DNA of 64,000 nucleotides, taken from NCBI RefSeq assembly GCF_040802235.1, contig NC_133167.1, forward strand, positions 100,922,001 through 100,986,000, written 5' to 3'. The DNA is from Manis javanica. Its lineage: Eukaryota; Chordata; Mammalia; Pholidota; Manidae. The translations under genes and the position numbers were made by a program. This document shows, piece after piece, positions 1 to 12,430 of this stretch. Within the stretch, counting starts at the first letter, position 1; each line of letters opens with the position of its first letter. The notes below the pieces were generated by a model. That model had not been told where the DNA came from. It ran no database searches and saw only the letters and a program-made list of their open reading frames with translations.

Positions 1-654
1 CCTCAACAGATGTAGTTGCAGAATCACCCAAAATGTTCTCTTCCATTGGATGGAAATTTTCTTTGTTACTTCCTGAAACATAGATGCTCCGAGGTCCTGT
101 GTTTCTCCAATGTTGTAGTGGCCGGATTGGTTTCATCCTCCTTGAGGTACACACCATGTCCCTATTTTCTGAACTGCTCTCTCCCCAGAATCTTCTCACT
201 CACACCACATAGAGTGGGAAACCCACCCAGGCCCGCCAGGGAGAAACCAACCAGCTGAGTTAAAGTGGTGAGCAATGTAACTGGAAGAGAATGACAGAGG
301 GTCTTTGAGAAAACGTTTCTGAAAGACAAATCAGTTATCAAGTGCTTCTGATAGAGGACCGTAAAGGAATGAGAGCCTTTACCAACCTACTTCCTATCTC
401 TCAGTTTTAAACTGGAAGCCAACTTGCATCAACAGAATTTACTTTTGCAGTTACACCATGCTGTGTCGCTCATGTGCTGGAGTCCTGGGTAGGCAAAGTG
501 ATGCTTTGATTGAAGTGACAGCTTTTTAGCTTCGAGGGATTTTAAATAAAGCACTAGTACTTATATCTCACAGAATAAATAACTCTGTTCTTTTCTTCTT
601 TTGAATAGACCCAGAATCAGAAACTATTCTGGCGGGTATTTGATCCGGGCAGCC

Positions 655-745
655 GACCTTCTCATCTGACACAAGGGGAAACCAAGGCACAGAGAGGCGA
701 ACTTGCTTAACCCCGAACCTCACAATTTCTTACAGCCAGAACCTG
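655..745 (-). mobile_element. MIR SINE core fragment
   Basis: AAACCAAGGCACAGAGAGGC and GAACTTGCTTAACCCCGAAC resemble reverse-complement MIR core. Confidence 0.5.
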
Positions 746-2250
746 CCCCCAAAGTCAAGTTACATGATTCTAAGTTCATTTCCCTTCTGCTTTAAGTCTA
801 TGGTTTTTTCAAACATGGTTTTTTATTTCATCATGTAAACATTTTCTAAGTCCTACATCTCAAAAAACACTGTTCTGCAATGTAGATTCTTTGGTGGCAT
901 CCTTCTGCCCTCTGCTCTCCTGGCAGACTCCGGTTGGGGAGCACCCCTCTTCCTGTTCTCTTTCTCTTAGGAGTCAGGCAACACCTCTGTTCTCCTATGC
1001 CTGGCAGGTGCACTCGCTGAGGCCTCCAGCACCCTCCATGTCGCCAACAAAGTGCACCTTCTCCAGCACTTGCTTTACGTGACTTCTTCACCAACCACCC
1101 ACTCCTTCCTAAACCTGCATTTCTTCATGGCTGTATTCTATGGCCTCATATCCTTTCTTTTCCCTCCCTGGCTGCTCCTGTATGCATTCCTTGGTGGGGC
1201 CTAGTTTCTCTCTCCTTATAGCAATGCCAACTTTCTTATATACTAAATTCCATGTGTACTGCAGACTGTCTCTGGGCTTGCTAAGGTGTCTAGTCACATG
1301 CCGCATGACTGTTGTAATTACTGTAACCATATGTTTTACTCTCAGGCAGGGTTAGCCATCTTCACTACCCTCCTTCAAAACCAGCTTAGTTATTTTTGCA
1401 GGTGTATTTTTGTAATTTCAGCTCGTTTAGAGCTGAGCTGTGCCTTACAATCTTTACATTCATATTTACACATGTACATGTTTATCTAGAATTATGTGCT
1501 TGACATGTTGACACAGCTCCTCTTATGAGCTACCTCAGGGCATCACAAATTCAAATGTCAGCATACCAGGGAAGTAATGGAAATGAAGCAGACTGTAGTT
1601 GGAAGATTAAATTACAGGAAAATTCGTATTTACCACAAAGAAATGGTCTTTCATCCCTTTCTTTTCTTTTAATCTCTTTTGTTAGAGAAATGGTAATGAG
1701 GAAATATTTCTCTCCTACTAAGTGAATTGCACATGGCATCTGATAGATGGCCTTATTTCAGGGAAACAATAAAGAGTAGTGGGGATTGTGGCAAACATGT
1801 TCCTTCTAAAGAGGGCAGTGGGTATTCAGCCCTACCTAGCCCCTTGTTACTGAGGATTACAGATAATTACACATCTCCTTGTACAGAGGAACTAGAAGCC
1901 TAGATTTTATATGCAATTTTCTTATTTAATAAATAAAATCAAAATAAAATAAAAAATAAAAAATAAAATCAAACACATCTGCAGGCCAGATGCCACCCAT
2001 AGGCTTATAGTTTGTGGGCTCTGATTTAGCCTGATATATTACCATTAAAAAGTAATTTTATTTTTATGAAACTTTAAACAATCATTTTCAGTTGACTAAA
2101 CCAAATAGTAAGCAAAATAGATCATTAAGAAACAAGACAATTCGGAAGAAGCTATATTGAAACTCCTGTTGGATAATGTGAATATGAACGAATGTGAATG
2201 TGAAGAGCAACTAAATTGAAATCTAATAATTTTTTCAGCTAGTCTGGGCA
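745..2250. other. Unassigned intergenic sequence
   Basis: No recognised gene. Short open frames (846-1094, 1109-1330 minus; 1525-1725 plus) lack splice context or domains. Confidence 0.5.
1921..1972. repeat. A-rich (AAATA)n stretch
   Basis: AATAAATAAAATCAAAATAA and similar units; low complexity, possibly an old LINE tail. Confidence 0.8.
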
Positions 2251-2254
2251 TAAT

Positions 2255-2345
2255 CTTGTTTATTCATTTAATTCAACTGATTTATTGATTGAATACCTAC
2301 TAAAGTCAGGGTGTGGTGATAGACTTAGTAAGAATGAAGAGAAAA
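2255..2345 (-). mobile_element. L2 3' end fragment
   Basis: TTGATTGAATACCTACTAAA and following text match the reverse complement of the L2 terminus. Short and diverged. Confidence 0.45.
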
Positions 2346-2679
2346 AACAACATGATAACCTTCCTTAGATAGGCTTACTGTGTCACTGCCAATATTCATA
2401 TAAAGTGGCTACTGTCAACATTTGTCCTGCTTTGGATTCAAGTTGTTATACACACACATGACAGTCCCCATATATATATACACACATACATTAATATGTA
2501 ATTTCATTGACATAGATTTAAATAAATTGGGTATTATCTTTTAAGAATCACCCATAATGCAAGCCAAAAACAAACAGGAAAAACCCTCCAACTTCTAGAA
2601 GAGAGTTCTTGTTTTCATTAAGAAATCAAGATCATGGGAAAGTTAATCAAGTAAAGCAAGGAACCAAAAAACAGTTTTA

Positions 2680-2995
2680 TTTTACTTATTTATTTTTTTA
2701 TTAAAGTATCATTGATATATATAGTCTTATGTTGGTTTCAAATATACAATACAATGGTTCAACAGTTATTCATATTATTAAATCTTCATCCCTCTAGTGT
2801 GGTGACTATCTATCAAGATGTTACAGAACCATTAACGACATTCTCCGTGCTGTACTACCATCCCTGTGACCAACTTATATAGTTATTGGGAATTATTGTG
2901 CCCCTTTTTCCCCTTCCACCTTCTGCCCTACCTCCCAATCCCTACCCTTTGATAACTGCTCGTCCCTTCTCGGTGTCTATGACTCCACTGCTATT
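2680..2995 (-). mobile_element. L1 3' end, 5'-truncated
   Basis: The T-rich start followed by AAAGTATCATTGATATA and the pyrimidine-rich CCCCTTTTTCCCCTTCCACC block is the reverse complement of an L1 3' UTR. It is related to the copy at 17,255-17,735. The style matches L1s I associate with pangolins (weak). Confidence 0.7.
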
Positions 2996-4328
2996 TTGAA
3001 AAAACAGTTTTAAATTAGTGGAAAGGAGGAAAAAGCTCATGCTGGACTCCTGACTCCATATCCTCCTTTCATCCTGAGGCACGAAATGAAAACTTTGATG
3101 TTGCATTTTTTTATAGATTTCGTATTGAAACCAGAATCAGCCCCACCTCCACTTTAACTGGAATTGAAGTCAAATAGGCAAACTGTTGCAATCTGATTTC
3201 CTTCCACTCTTGACAACTTTCAAGTATTTAAGTGAGGGGGATGTTCCACATTTGTTTTTATCTGTGTTTCTATACTGGTTATCTTCTCTTAAAGGCATTA
3301 AGAAATCAGCCTGTATTTACAATATCTATTAAGTTGGAGATGTTTTTGGGCAGAGACATGATAGATACATGTTTCAATGGGCACTTCTGTTAAAGTGAGA
3401 GTTCTAAAATCTCTGTAGTTTGGTTTTTGTATTATCAATAACTGAAGATTGCAAAGCTGTATCTTGGAAATAAATTTTCTTCTGCCTCTTCCAAGTTATC
3501 TAGTGAATGCAATACAAGAATGCACATATAAGTTTCAATCACATATCCTAGAAATGGGACCATTTAAAAAATTCTATTACCTTATATTTTGTAGGGTTAT
3601 TGAATGATTTTCAGAAAGTTAGAAATATAGCTACTGGATTTACTATGCCAAGGTCTATAGTTCTTTGTGTTTTTGACAGAAAGATTGACAAATTAAAAGA
3701 AAACCTCATAGTCAACAGCTTTTGGGACAGCCAGTGAAAGCAGGTAATAATTTACATATACATTTTCTCCATAAAGTATGATAGGTAATGGGAATCTGGT
3801 GATTTCTACTTTTCCACAGTGTGCATAAATGAATCAATACAACTTTTTTCTGTTTCTTCACAATAAAATGCAGATAAAAGTTGCTTTTATTTAGCTTCAC
3901 AGAAAAAGACTGTATGAACTATCATTTTAAGAATTTCTGAAATTAGATCTTAACGTGAGAGATTTTAGATATTTGCTACTCAATAGAAAATACCAATGAT
4001 AATTTCCTGGATTTGCAATGATAATATTCAGAATTAACCATTTTATTTTCCTTACTGTATCCATACACCTTGTAATCAAATAATTTACTTCCCTGATGTG
4101 AATCAGCTCGTCACCATGCCTGATGGAAGTTTTTATGCTTGCCTGGTGACAATAAAAATTTCTAAGCCACCAGGTGGCAGACTATCCTTGGCTTAAATTG
4201 AATATTGCCATTTTCCGCAGATTGCCAAATGTAGTTTAAGTACGAGTGATCTCCATACCTTTTACCCATGCACCCCCTAAAATAATTTTGAAAACTTATG
4301 CATCTTCCACAAATGTAATTAACTTTGC
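2996..4328. other. Unassigned AT-rich intergenic sequence
   Basis: No coding, RNA or clearly named repeat recognised between the L1 fragment and the LTR. Confidence 0.5.
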
Positions 4329-4800
4329 TGTAGTTTAATTTCTGCTTAAAGCTTGATTTATAACCAAGACTAACCTAAGAGAAAAATACAATATGTTTAC
4401 TGCTTAAGTTTGATGAACAGCCGAAACCAATCTAATAGAAAGAACAAAGTGTTCATTCCTGGAATCTGGTGTGAGTTATGAACAGTGTGGAACAGGAGCT
4501 GCAAACGGTTCCTGGGATCCTTCTGCGGCAAACCCAGACCAGGAATATGCTGTGAAACTCACTAACCGGATGACTTGGCTTAACACAATGGGGATATAAA
4601 AAACATATCTAGTTCGCAGTTGGTTGATTCGTTGAGAAAGTCCATTCAATAATTATCAACCAATGATTGTTTCACTGCTTCCTGTAACCTAATAAAGACG
4701 CAGGGGCACTCTGACTTGTTTAGTCTCCAAGGAAGTCTAAGCCCTCTGCATTAAACATCATTCTGACTCAGTTTCTCATTCGCGGTCCCCGACTGCAACA
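4329..4800 (+). mobile_element. Solo LTR of a gammaretrovirus-like endogenous retrovirus
   Basis: Plus-orientation LTR with a GATATAAAA TATA box near 4,594, AATAAA at about 4,691, and a terminal R/U5 with TCATTCGCGGTCCCCGACTG ending CAACA at 4800. U3 contains two diverged direct copies of a 58-bp unit (4342-4399 and 4400-4456). The 5' boundary at TGTAG is a guess and no clean target duplication was found. There is no internal retroviral coding sequence. Confidence 0.65.
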
Positions 4801-5558
4801 CACACACCTTTAAGATTACGTATACAATTTTTCAAGAGATGTTAACTTCTGGCATACTATAAATACTGAAATTTAAAAATTGAATTGTTGTATCACTTTT
4901 TAAAATGAATCTAATTGAATACAAATTAGCATAGGGATTTGACAGCCACTATCGTCTGTTTGAAAAAAATCCCCAAACAAGCTTATCTTCTAGAGTTAGA
5001 TACTTCACGTCACTCTTTTTTCTCCTTGACATCTTATTTTCCATTGTATTTCCCTACAGAATTTTATACTAATATAAAATGTTTTAAGCTAAAAAGTTTT
5101 GGTTACCCTATCATTCTTCTCTGCAACAAGAGTCTGGGTATAAATTAAATGAACTGTTCTGTATTTCCTGTAACCCTAAGGTTCTAAGTGTCAGATTTTT
5201 ATATTTTTTCATTTCTAGTATGTTTAGTATGTATTTCTAAATTTGCCCAGTATGCATTTATTTTTTCACTGATTTGTAAAATCCTGAAAAATACAGAGAC
5301 AAAATGATCCTCAATTGTACCACTTAACTAATGTTTATAGAGAATAAAAAATGACAAGCCCAGTTTTGCTTATCTCTTCCCACTTTGTGTAGATAAATCC
5401 TGTTAATAGTCGATGCCCATTCTTTCATATTTTTTCTAACTTTTAAAGATCATTTATACTTTTAAATTTGGAGCTTAAAATATTAAGGTGCTTTCCAGAT
5501 TGCCTTTTTAAGAGAGTCTTTCTTTCCTTGCACTAAAAGCACAGTATTCCATTGGGGG
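4801..5558. other. Unassigned AT-rich intergenic sequence
   Basis: Between the LTR and the CA repeat. Possibly old LINE-derived; nothing named. Confidence 0.4.
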
Positions 5559-5600
5559 TGTGTGTGTATATACAGATACACACACACACACACACACACA
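5559..5600. repeat. (TG)n / (CA)n dinucleotide cluster
   Basis: A short TG run followed after a TATATACAGATA bridge by 12 CA units. The opposed TG and CA runs could fold as a hairpin. Confidence 0.9.
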
Positions 5601-5704
5601 AACATATACATACAAAGCATACATAGTAGATAGGCAAAAAAGACCACATTAAAAAAAATAACCTCTATTGGGATAGAATACTGCTAACTTTTAGAGCTAA
5701 GTCC

Positions 5705-6425
5705 TTGGGAGTTTAGGAAACTACAAAATTGGTGACAGTACAGTTCCTCGTAAGACCACCCTCACGTTTGACACCAGTTGCACATTCAGCACATTCAGGA
5801 GAGTTTCCAAAGCCACCCTTAGGTTTGATAATTTGCTAGCAGGACTCACAGAGCACACTGAAAGCTATTGGACTCACAGTTAGGATTTATTATAGGAAAA
5901 CGATACAGATTAAAATCAGCCAAGTGCATAGGGCAGAGCCCAGGGACAGAACTAAATGTGAAGTTTCATAGTCCTCTCCCCATGGAGTCTTGATGCATTA
6001 CTTTCCTGGTATCTGTGTGTAACACATGGAATATTGCCAACTAGGGAAGTTCACCCGACCCTTCTGGTTCGGAGTTTTGGTAGAGGTTCGATTCTATAGT
6101 CAGAATTGGCTGCCTGTAGCTGACTTCAGTCTCCAGCCCCTCTGGTCAAGCTGCCACGGGGCGACCCAAGGCCCCCACCCTTCATCATATTGTTGGTCTG
6201 TCTAGTGTGGTCAGCTCCCACCCTAAATACAACGTGGTATAGTCAGCTCCCACCCTGTATCACATTGTTAGACTCCTGGCATATTCCGAGGCCCACATGT
6301 ACACAGAGACACTCTTAACACACATGGCTTTCCAAGGACTTAGAGCTTGCCTCCAAGAAGCTGAGGGAAAAGGCCAGACCTTTTTCTAAAATGAAGTAAG
6401 GAGGTATTAATAGTAATATTACACA
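5705..6425 (-). mobile_element. Ancient LTR-like repeat (ERVL-type, uncertain)
   Basis: TTTGCTAGCAGGACTCACAG, GGATTTATTATAGGAAAACG, AGATTAAAATCAGCCAAGTG and CACATGTACACAGAGACACT occur in an order I recognise from an old LTR family in reverse orientation (TTTATTA would be the AATAAA complement). A tandem GTGGTCAGCTCCCACCCT-like unit occurs twice near 6,205-6,255. Family not named. Confidence 0.5.
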
Positions 6426-6569
6426 GTACCCCATATGTCATCATCATCAAAACCCTTCAGTGGGAAGGGTGGCTACCTTCTGAGGATTAAGTATTCAGTC
6501 TATTTTTTACTGACATAGCAGACATATAAAAATCATTCAGGAAGCTTAGTAATAATACTGGTACATTCT

Positions 6570-6765
6570 TTTGACTGCTATATTCAGGCACTGGGTTAAA
6601 ATAATTAATCCTCATAGTGACTCTGTGAAGTAGATATTTTTATCCCCATTATTCAGATAATCAGATGAAGAGAGTGAGTTTCAGAGAAATTAAATATTTT
6701 GACTAAGATCACACAGCGGATAAGTGGCTGAGCGGTGATTCCAAGCTAGGTGTGTCTGCCTGTAA
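6570..6765 (-). mobile_element. MIR SINE
   Basis: Reverse-complement MIR: AATTAATCCTCATAGTGACT, ATCCCCATTATTCAGATAAT, GATCACACAGCGGATAAGTG. Central core well preserved. Confidence 0.75.
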
Positions 6766-9599
6766 CATTCATGCCCTTCCTTAATTCTTGGTACGTGTTC
6801 TGGACTCATTTGATTTTAGATCTACTGAATGAGGATTTTTGGCAGGGTGTGGAGAGAGCAAGGGTTGGTGGGAGGGAATGGGAGACAGAGATTAGGTCTG
6901 GGACTTATTTTGGCAGAGGCTGTTCATGCCTCAAATTCCTAATCTCTTATATAGACTGGATAACTTTAGAGAGGGTCCAGGGTGACCCAGCCAAACTAGA
7001 CCAACGTAAACAGAAATCCAGAAGCATAACTGCCTCAGATCATCTAACCAGTTAGCAGGCCTTCGATGGCTGGCATTTCATAAGATCCTCTTTTTTGTTA
7101 AAGAATGTTAGAGAGTGACTTCTTCAAACCTTCATCATGTGAAAGCTTGATCTACAATTTTACACATAACCAGTACTTTTGTTAGTACTACTTATGTCAG
7201 AGCCCCTCATTAAAGGCATGTAGTTATTTGGAACCTTATCCTAGTGATTAACACTATCTATGCTCAACTCCCTTCTGAAATCTTTAATACACTGTTATTT
7301 TTCCAACTTGGCAGATGAGAAGTACTTTAGTTTACCTAAGCTGTAATTGTCGATCTCACATGACTAGTCACACATTCTCTTGAGGCCTCTCCTCTACTGG
7401 GTGACCTGAGTCTCTGACATTTGTACAACAGAGATGAAATACTTAGTAGATGGTTAAATTATAATCACCTTACTCAGCAATATGATGGGCACTATTGTAT
7501 AATTCTACTGAATTCTGAATCTCTGAGCTTTCTTTTATTACAGTTAAGTGTTGCATTTTAAAATCTAGATGATCTTGCTTATTCAGACTGCAATGAGTTA
7601 TGAGATTGTGTATAATCGAGTAGATGCTATATATTTATCAATAAAAAGAGAAATTTGCATTTCCCCCATCCTTACAAATCCAGGCCAAAACAATAATTCA
7701 GTTGCAGAATGCATTGTGGAGCAGTAAAGAGCGCTGGGGAAGGAAGACCTAAATTAGAGAGGAACGGACAGTGGGGTGTGCTTAGAGGGGGGCCATTTTT
7801 CAACTAAGGGGAAAAGCGAACCCTGATATGCAGGCCAAGTCTTTTTTATTTTTAAGTTGAAAAAATACTTCATGACAATTAAAATAGAATTTCTCAGCCT
7901 TTTCTTCTACCATAAGCTATGACAGGAGATGAGATCTGCAATTTTCTGAAATTTTGTTCCATTTAAACGCCTAAAAGGTTTCCTATTTTTAAACCTGAAA
8001 AACATTAAAACGCCTTTCTCCTGGGTTCAGTGTGCACATTTGTTTTAATCATCCCACAATCTGCAGTCTGATTATTAGAAGGTAGTTGGCAACTAACATA
8101 AAAGTTTCATCAATAGTAGAGTTGAAATGTTCAAATACCAACAGATTAAGACATTAGCCCAGAGTCAATCAAACACTGAGCTGGTTTAGGGATTTGGTTT
8201 TCCATACAAACTTATCCACAGCTTGGAAGAATTACTCTAATTTTTTAAGTATGTACTTTACTGTAGATAGGAATTCAGTCTCCCTATGAAGAGTTTGTGC
8301 TTATTTGAATGTTACCACTTAGAATGAAGGCCTTGAGAATAATAAAGACATTCCAGAGAATGTTTCAGGTAGAAAAGAAATTTGAGCAACATTTAAAAGA
8401 AAGGATTTATAAAGGTGACAACAGCCATTTCTTTCTTTGTCTCTCTCCCAACCCACCCCAACACCTAAAAAAAAGAAAAAAAAACTGTTAAAAGAAGGTC
8501 TCATTGTAGATAATATATTGTCTATCCTCCATAAATAAGAACTGATTCATGGGAGGGAATAGATAAGTATGGCAGGAAAAATTAGAAATGAGTTGCAGAT
8601 ATAAAAAAAAAGGGAAGTCAGTTAAACTTTATATACTGAAAAGAGATGAGATAGAAAATAAACTGTTTCTTTGGCATTTTCTTTTTACACCATTTATACA
8701 TGCCCACTCGTACAGTATTCTGTGAGCTATGCGGACAGTTCATATTCTCCTTGGCATTTGATAACTAAGATCACAAAGAGGTAAAACAAACTTTCTCCAG
8801 AGCCTGTGAACCTGCAGCTGAAGCAGTAAGAGAACCAAGTCCTAAGACCCAGCCTTGTGCTTTGTCCACACCCCCCTCCTCTGCCTGTGGCCCTCGGCCT
8901 AGGGGATGGAGAGGGCCATCCCACCCTTTAGGGGTTAGCTGGGCCAACTGGGAAGGGGCCCCGACAAAGAATAGCCTAGGCATCATTCCACGTCAGGCAT
9001 AGAAAGAGAACAACTACCGGGTAAGAAGAGTCAAGTGATATTGATCGGTGGCTCCCTAGGGTTGAATTCAGAACATGTTCTGCTGTCTCCTGGGTGCCAA
9101 GATTTGACAGAAAGGGCAAAGGACAACTTGAACAATGTGGGGTGGGCGGGCAAACTCTCCCTTCACTGTTGTTCACGTGGGAATGGAGTGCTCAGAATGA
9201 CGGAGATCCTGCCGCGGCTTCCTGCTAGTACTAGCCTCTCGTTTCTTACCAGAAACCTAATACTCAGTGCCTCTTTCTCCGAACCTCTGGGGTTGGAAAG
9301 GGTGTGAGGAGAGCACGCTGGTACCAGAGAGGAGCAATTTTGTGGAAGAGAATCTTTGTCCTTAATGGGAACAAAAAAGGGAGAATGAAAAGAGAGGATT
9401 CAAAATGAAAGGACAAGACTTAAAAGTCAGAAAAACATTTCAGAAAACAGGCTAAATGAAGGAGGAATAAAGTGGTGCTGGGTCACTAGCAAACACCAAA
9501 TTGCAGAGGTGGAGGGGCTACAACAGAAGGGAAAAAAGGCACAGTTCAAGAAGCTAAATTGTAAGTAGAAATTAGACACAACCAATCCAATATACACAT
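6766..9599. other. Unassigned intergenic sequence
   Basis: AT-rich with a modestly GC-rich patch at 8,860-8,970. Short open frames there have no domain or conservation cue. Confidence 0.5.
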
Positions 9600-9935
9600 T
9601 AGCAAGGAGTTGGTTATTTAAGTTATGGTACATCCACACAGTGGAATACCATGTAGGCTTTTTAAAAGGATTGAGTAAATATTAGCACAGATACCTAAGA
9701 TTGGTTTTGTGAAAAAAATGAAATGACTGAATAATCTTTCAAATATAATTTACTGTAAGATAATAATACATGTTGGTATATATATGGGAAAAAAATCCGG
9801 AGGATGAAGCAGCCAACGGTAGTTCTACCTGTGAGAGGGGAGGAGCAATTATCAGGGAAGGAGGTTATGTTTTATATTATATATTTTTGTGCTATTTGAA
9901 AGTTTCTTTAGAAAAAAATTTCCATTGTTTTCATA
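9600..9935 (+). mobile_element. Old L1-type 3' end fragment
   Basis: TTAAGTTATGGTACATCCAC, then GTGGAATACCATGTAGG, and a terminal TTGTGCTATTTGAAAGTTTC resemble L1 3' ends. No intact frame. Confidence 0.55.
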
Positions 9936-11039
9936 AAAAAATCAATGACAAATATAGCAATGTTATGTGGCAAAGAAGAAACAATGCATATAAAGTTGAA
10001 AAAGAAAACATTATTTGTGGTGAAACTTAACATTGAACTAATTTAATCAGAGGTGTGACCCTATCTATATCTGTATCTGTACCTATATATCTATGAAATG
10101 GAAATCTCAAAAAGTTTTAATTCCACTTAAAAATGTTTGTTAGTTTAAAATGACACAAATGATAGGTTTTTAACAGGTAATGATTATGATTTTTCTATAT
10201 TACACTGTATTTGCCCTAAAACAGAATATTAAACATAGTCCATAATAGCAGCATAACCTACTTATTGATGTAATTAATATGTTCTTAATGACTGAATATT
10301 TTCTTCTGATTAACTTGACTTACTCCTGTCAGCTCCTCTGAGATATTTGGGAAATCTCATAAATCCTCTCTAATTGCTTTTAATTTAAAGACAGTCCTTA
10401 CCACAAGAGAATCACAAAGCACTAAGAGGATAGGGGGAGCAAGAACATTTTACAAATGTATTAAATACATGACAGAATATTTTAGATCATATTTTTAGAA
10501 AACAGCAGAAGTTGGAAGCAAACTGGTCTCAGCAATAGTTGCCTGCACAGATTTGGAACTAAACACCCTAAATTTGGAACTAACTGGGTTAGGTTACATA
10601 TGAATAATAGAGTGACGATGATAATTTCACTTGGGAGTTAGGATATTCTTCCACTTATCATGTAAGAGACCCTCCAATGTGAAATAAGACCAAGAATCTA
10701 TCTAGTGCATCATCGAGCCTCAGCTACAGTCACCAGAGAGAGAGAGAGAAGAAAAAGTGTGAATCCTTTGCTGTGTTCAGAAGCTCCTGTGCCACCGCTG
10801 TGCATGCTGCAGTCAGGTCAGAGCTCAATTGAATAGGATTTCCTCAATAAGTCACTCGCACAGGGCTGCGGCTCTGTCACAAACTAATACAGGCATAAAA
10901 TGAATTTGTTTAAGATGAAAAAATTTACTGGGATTTAAAATATGATTTGGGAAACTTTTGACAGCCTGCATTAACCCATTTCAGGTCGAAGAAAAGTACA
11001 ACTTCAGAGACATTTCTCCCCGCAGTATCTAAAAAATTA
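9936..11039. other. Unassigned intergenic sequence
   Basis: AT-rich; a short (GA)n at about 10,736-10,749. Nothing else recognised up to the CpG island. Confidence 0.5.
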
Positions 11040-11570
11040 GGGCCCAGGTAGTCAGTCCAGGTGGGGGTCGTTAAAGCTCGGGACCGTGGGGAGAGGCGCC
11101 AGGGAACAGGCCCCGTCGGGCCGTCTGGCCCAGGCAGAGGCACTAGGCAAACCCAAGAGAGGAGAAACAGCTTTGCAGAGGGGATGCTGCTTGGAAACAC
11201 TCCAAGCTGTCCTGTTTTATAAGAACGACTCAGAAACGGTCACCACTACGGCAATGTCACTTCCAAGAAACAACACACACACTGCGCCGGGACCATCTCC
11301 CTTCCCCAGACGTCCCAGGGCCCCACTGTCTCTCCTTCCTCTCTCAAGGTCATCCTGGCGACTTCCGGGCTGCCCCGTGCTTTCCCAGCATGCACCACGC
11401 CTCCCCCTAGACGCCCCACTCGTTCCCAGCACGCCCTGCGGCCGCTCCAGCCGCAGGCTCCCGAGAGGCCTGGTGGTTCACAGCCCCGGGGCGGCCCTCG
11501 CAAACCCTGGAGTTGTCATCCCCCTAGTTCAGGAAGGGGGCTCGTGTGTGGCGAAAAGACTTCTTCCAGG
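11040..11570. promoter_or_regulatory. Isolated CpG-rich island in gene desert
   Basis: About 30 CpGs by hand count in roughly 530 bp, with clearly raised GC against AT-rich flanks. The plus strand carries an open frame at 11086-11586 (166 aa, Pro/Arg/Ser-rich, no recognised domain) and a CAG-GTACGA donor-like site at 11567-11575 at the island edge. It could be the promoter and first exon of a non-coding transcript, or an orphan CpG island acting as an enhancer. No family similarity is recognised. Confidence 0.45.
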
Positions 11571-12024
11571 TACGATTTCCACATGAATGCTTGGAAAATC
11601 TCCCTGGCTTCTTCCCACAGCATCTCATGTGACCTTCAACATCTCCAAAAACTGATGGTCGCAAGGCCTACCCGCCTGGGAACAAGTATTTCCCAAGTCA
11701 GTCACCTCCAGGTTAGACAGTCGAGGCAGAATAGCTGCTCGGGGTCAAACATCTCCTCATTCTTTTGCATAAATCTTCCCCTGTATAGTATCTGGGCTAT
11801 TATTCATTGTCTAATTGCTTTGTTTCTCAGTAACTCAAGTCATATTCCGCAGAAGTGGGTTTTGCGATGTCTGAGGAGAGGGATGCAGAGGGAGTGTGAG
11901 GAAACTGGCCGCCACTTTATTTCAGTTACGGTGTTGAAGTGATTGCAGACGTTCCCCAATTGTATTGTTAATTTTATGAATGTCGGACATCATGAGACTG
12001 CTGTAGCATTTATAGAGTATTTTT

Positions 12025-12185
12025 ATACGTTTGTTTACCAACTTGATCCTGGAAATAGGCCTATAGGTTGGTAAATTAAATGTGACCATCGTGCTCATTT
12101 TACAAAGGAAATTTCAATCAGTTAGCGATTAAGAGACTTGCTAAAGTCTACATCTAGTAAGTGCCAGAACTGAGGGCTCAAAACT
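12025..12185 (-). mobile_element. MIR SINE
   Basis: Reverse-complement MIR core: GCTCATTTTACAAAGGAAAT, then AGAGACTTGCTAAAGTCTAC and GTAAGTGCCAGAACTGAGG. Confidence 0.6.
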
Positions 12186-12382
12186 TCCCACTTTATTACC
12201 CATGCTAAGGGAGTCCAAGAAAAAATAAAAAGCCCTTCACTTGTATTCATTTTGGTTCATTTTGGTTAACGTAAGTTATTTGTTAACATAATTGGTTAAC
12301 AAATTCATTTGGTTAACATTTTAAAAAATTGAAACAACAAACTTAACAAAAAATAAAATCCCATCTTGCTTTACCCATCTGT

Positions 12383-12430
12383 CATCCATCCATCCATCCA
12401 TCCATCCATCCATCCATCCATCCATCCATC
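12383..12430. repeat. (ATCC)n tetranucleotide microsatellite
   Basis: Twelve uninterrupted CATC/ATCC units (48 bp), likely polymorphic. Confidence 0.95.
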
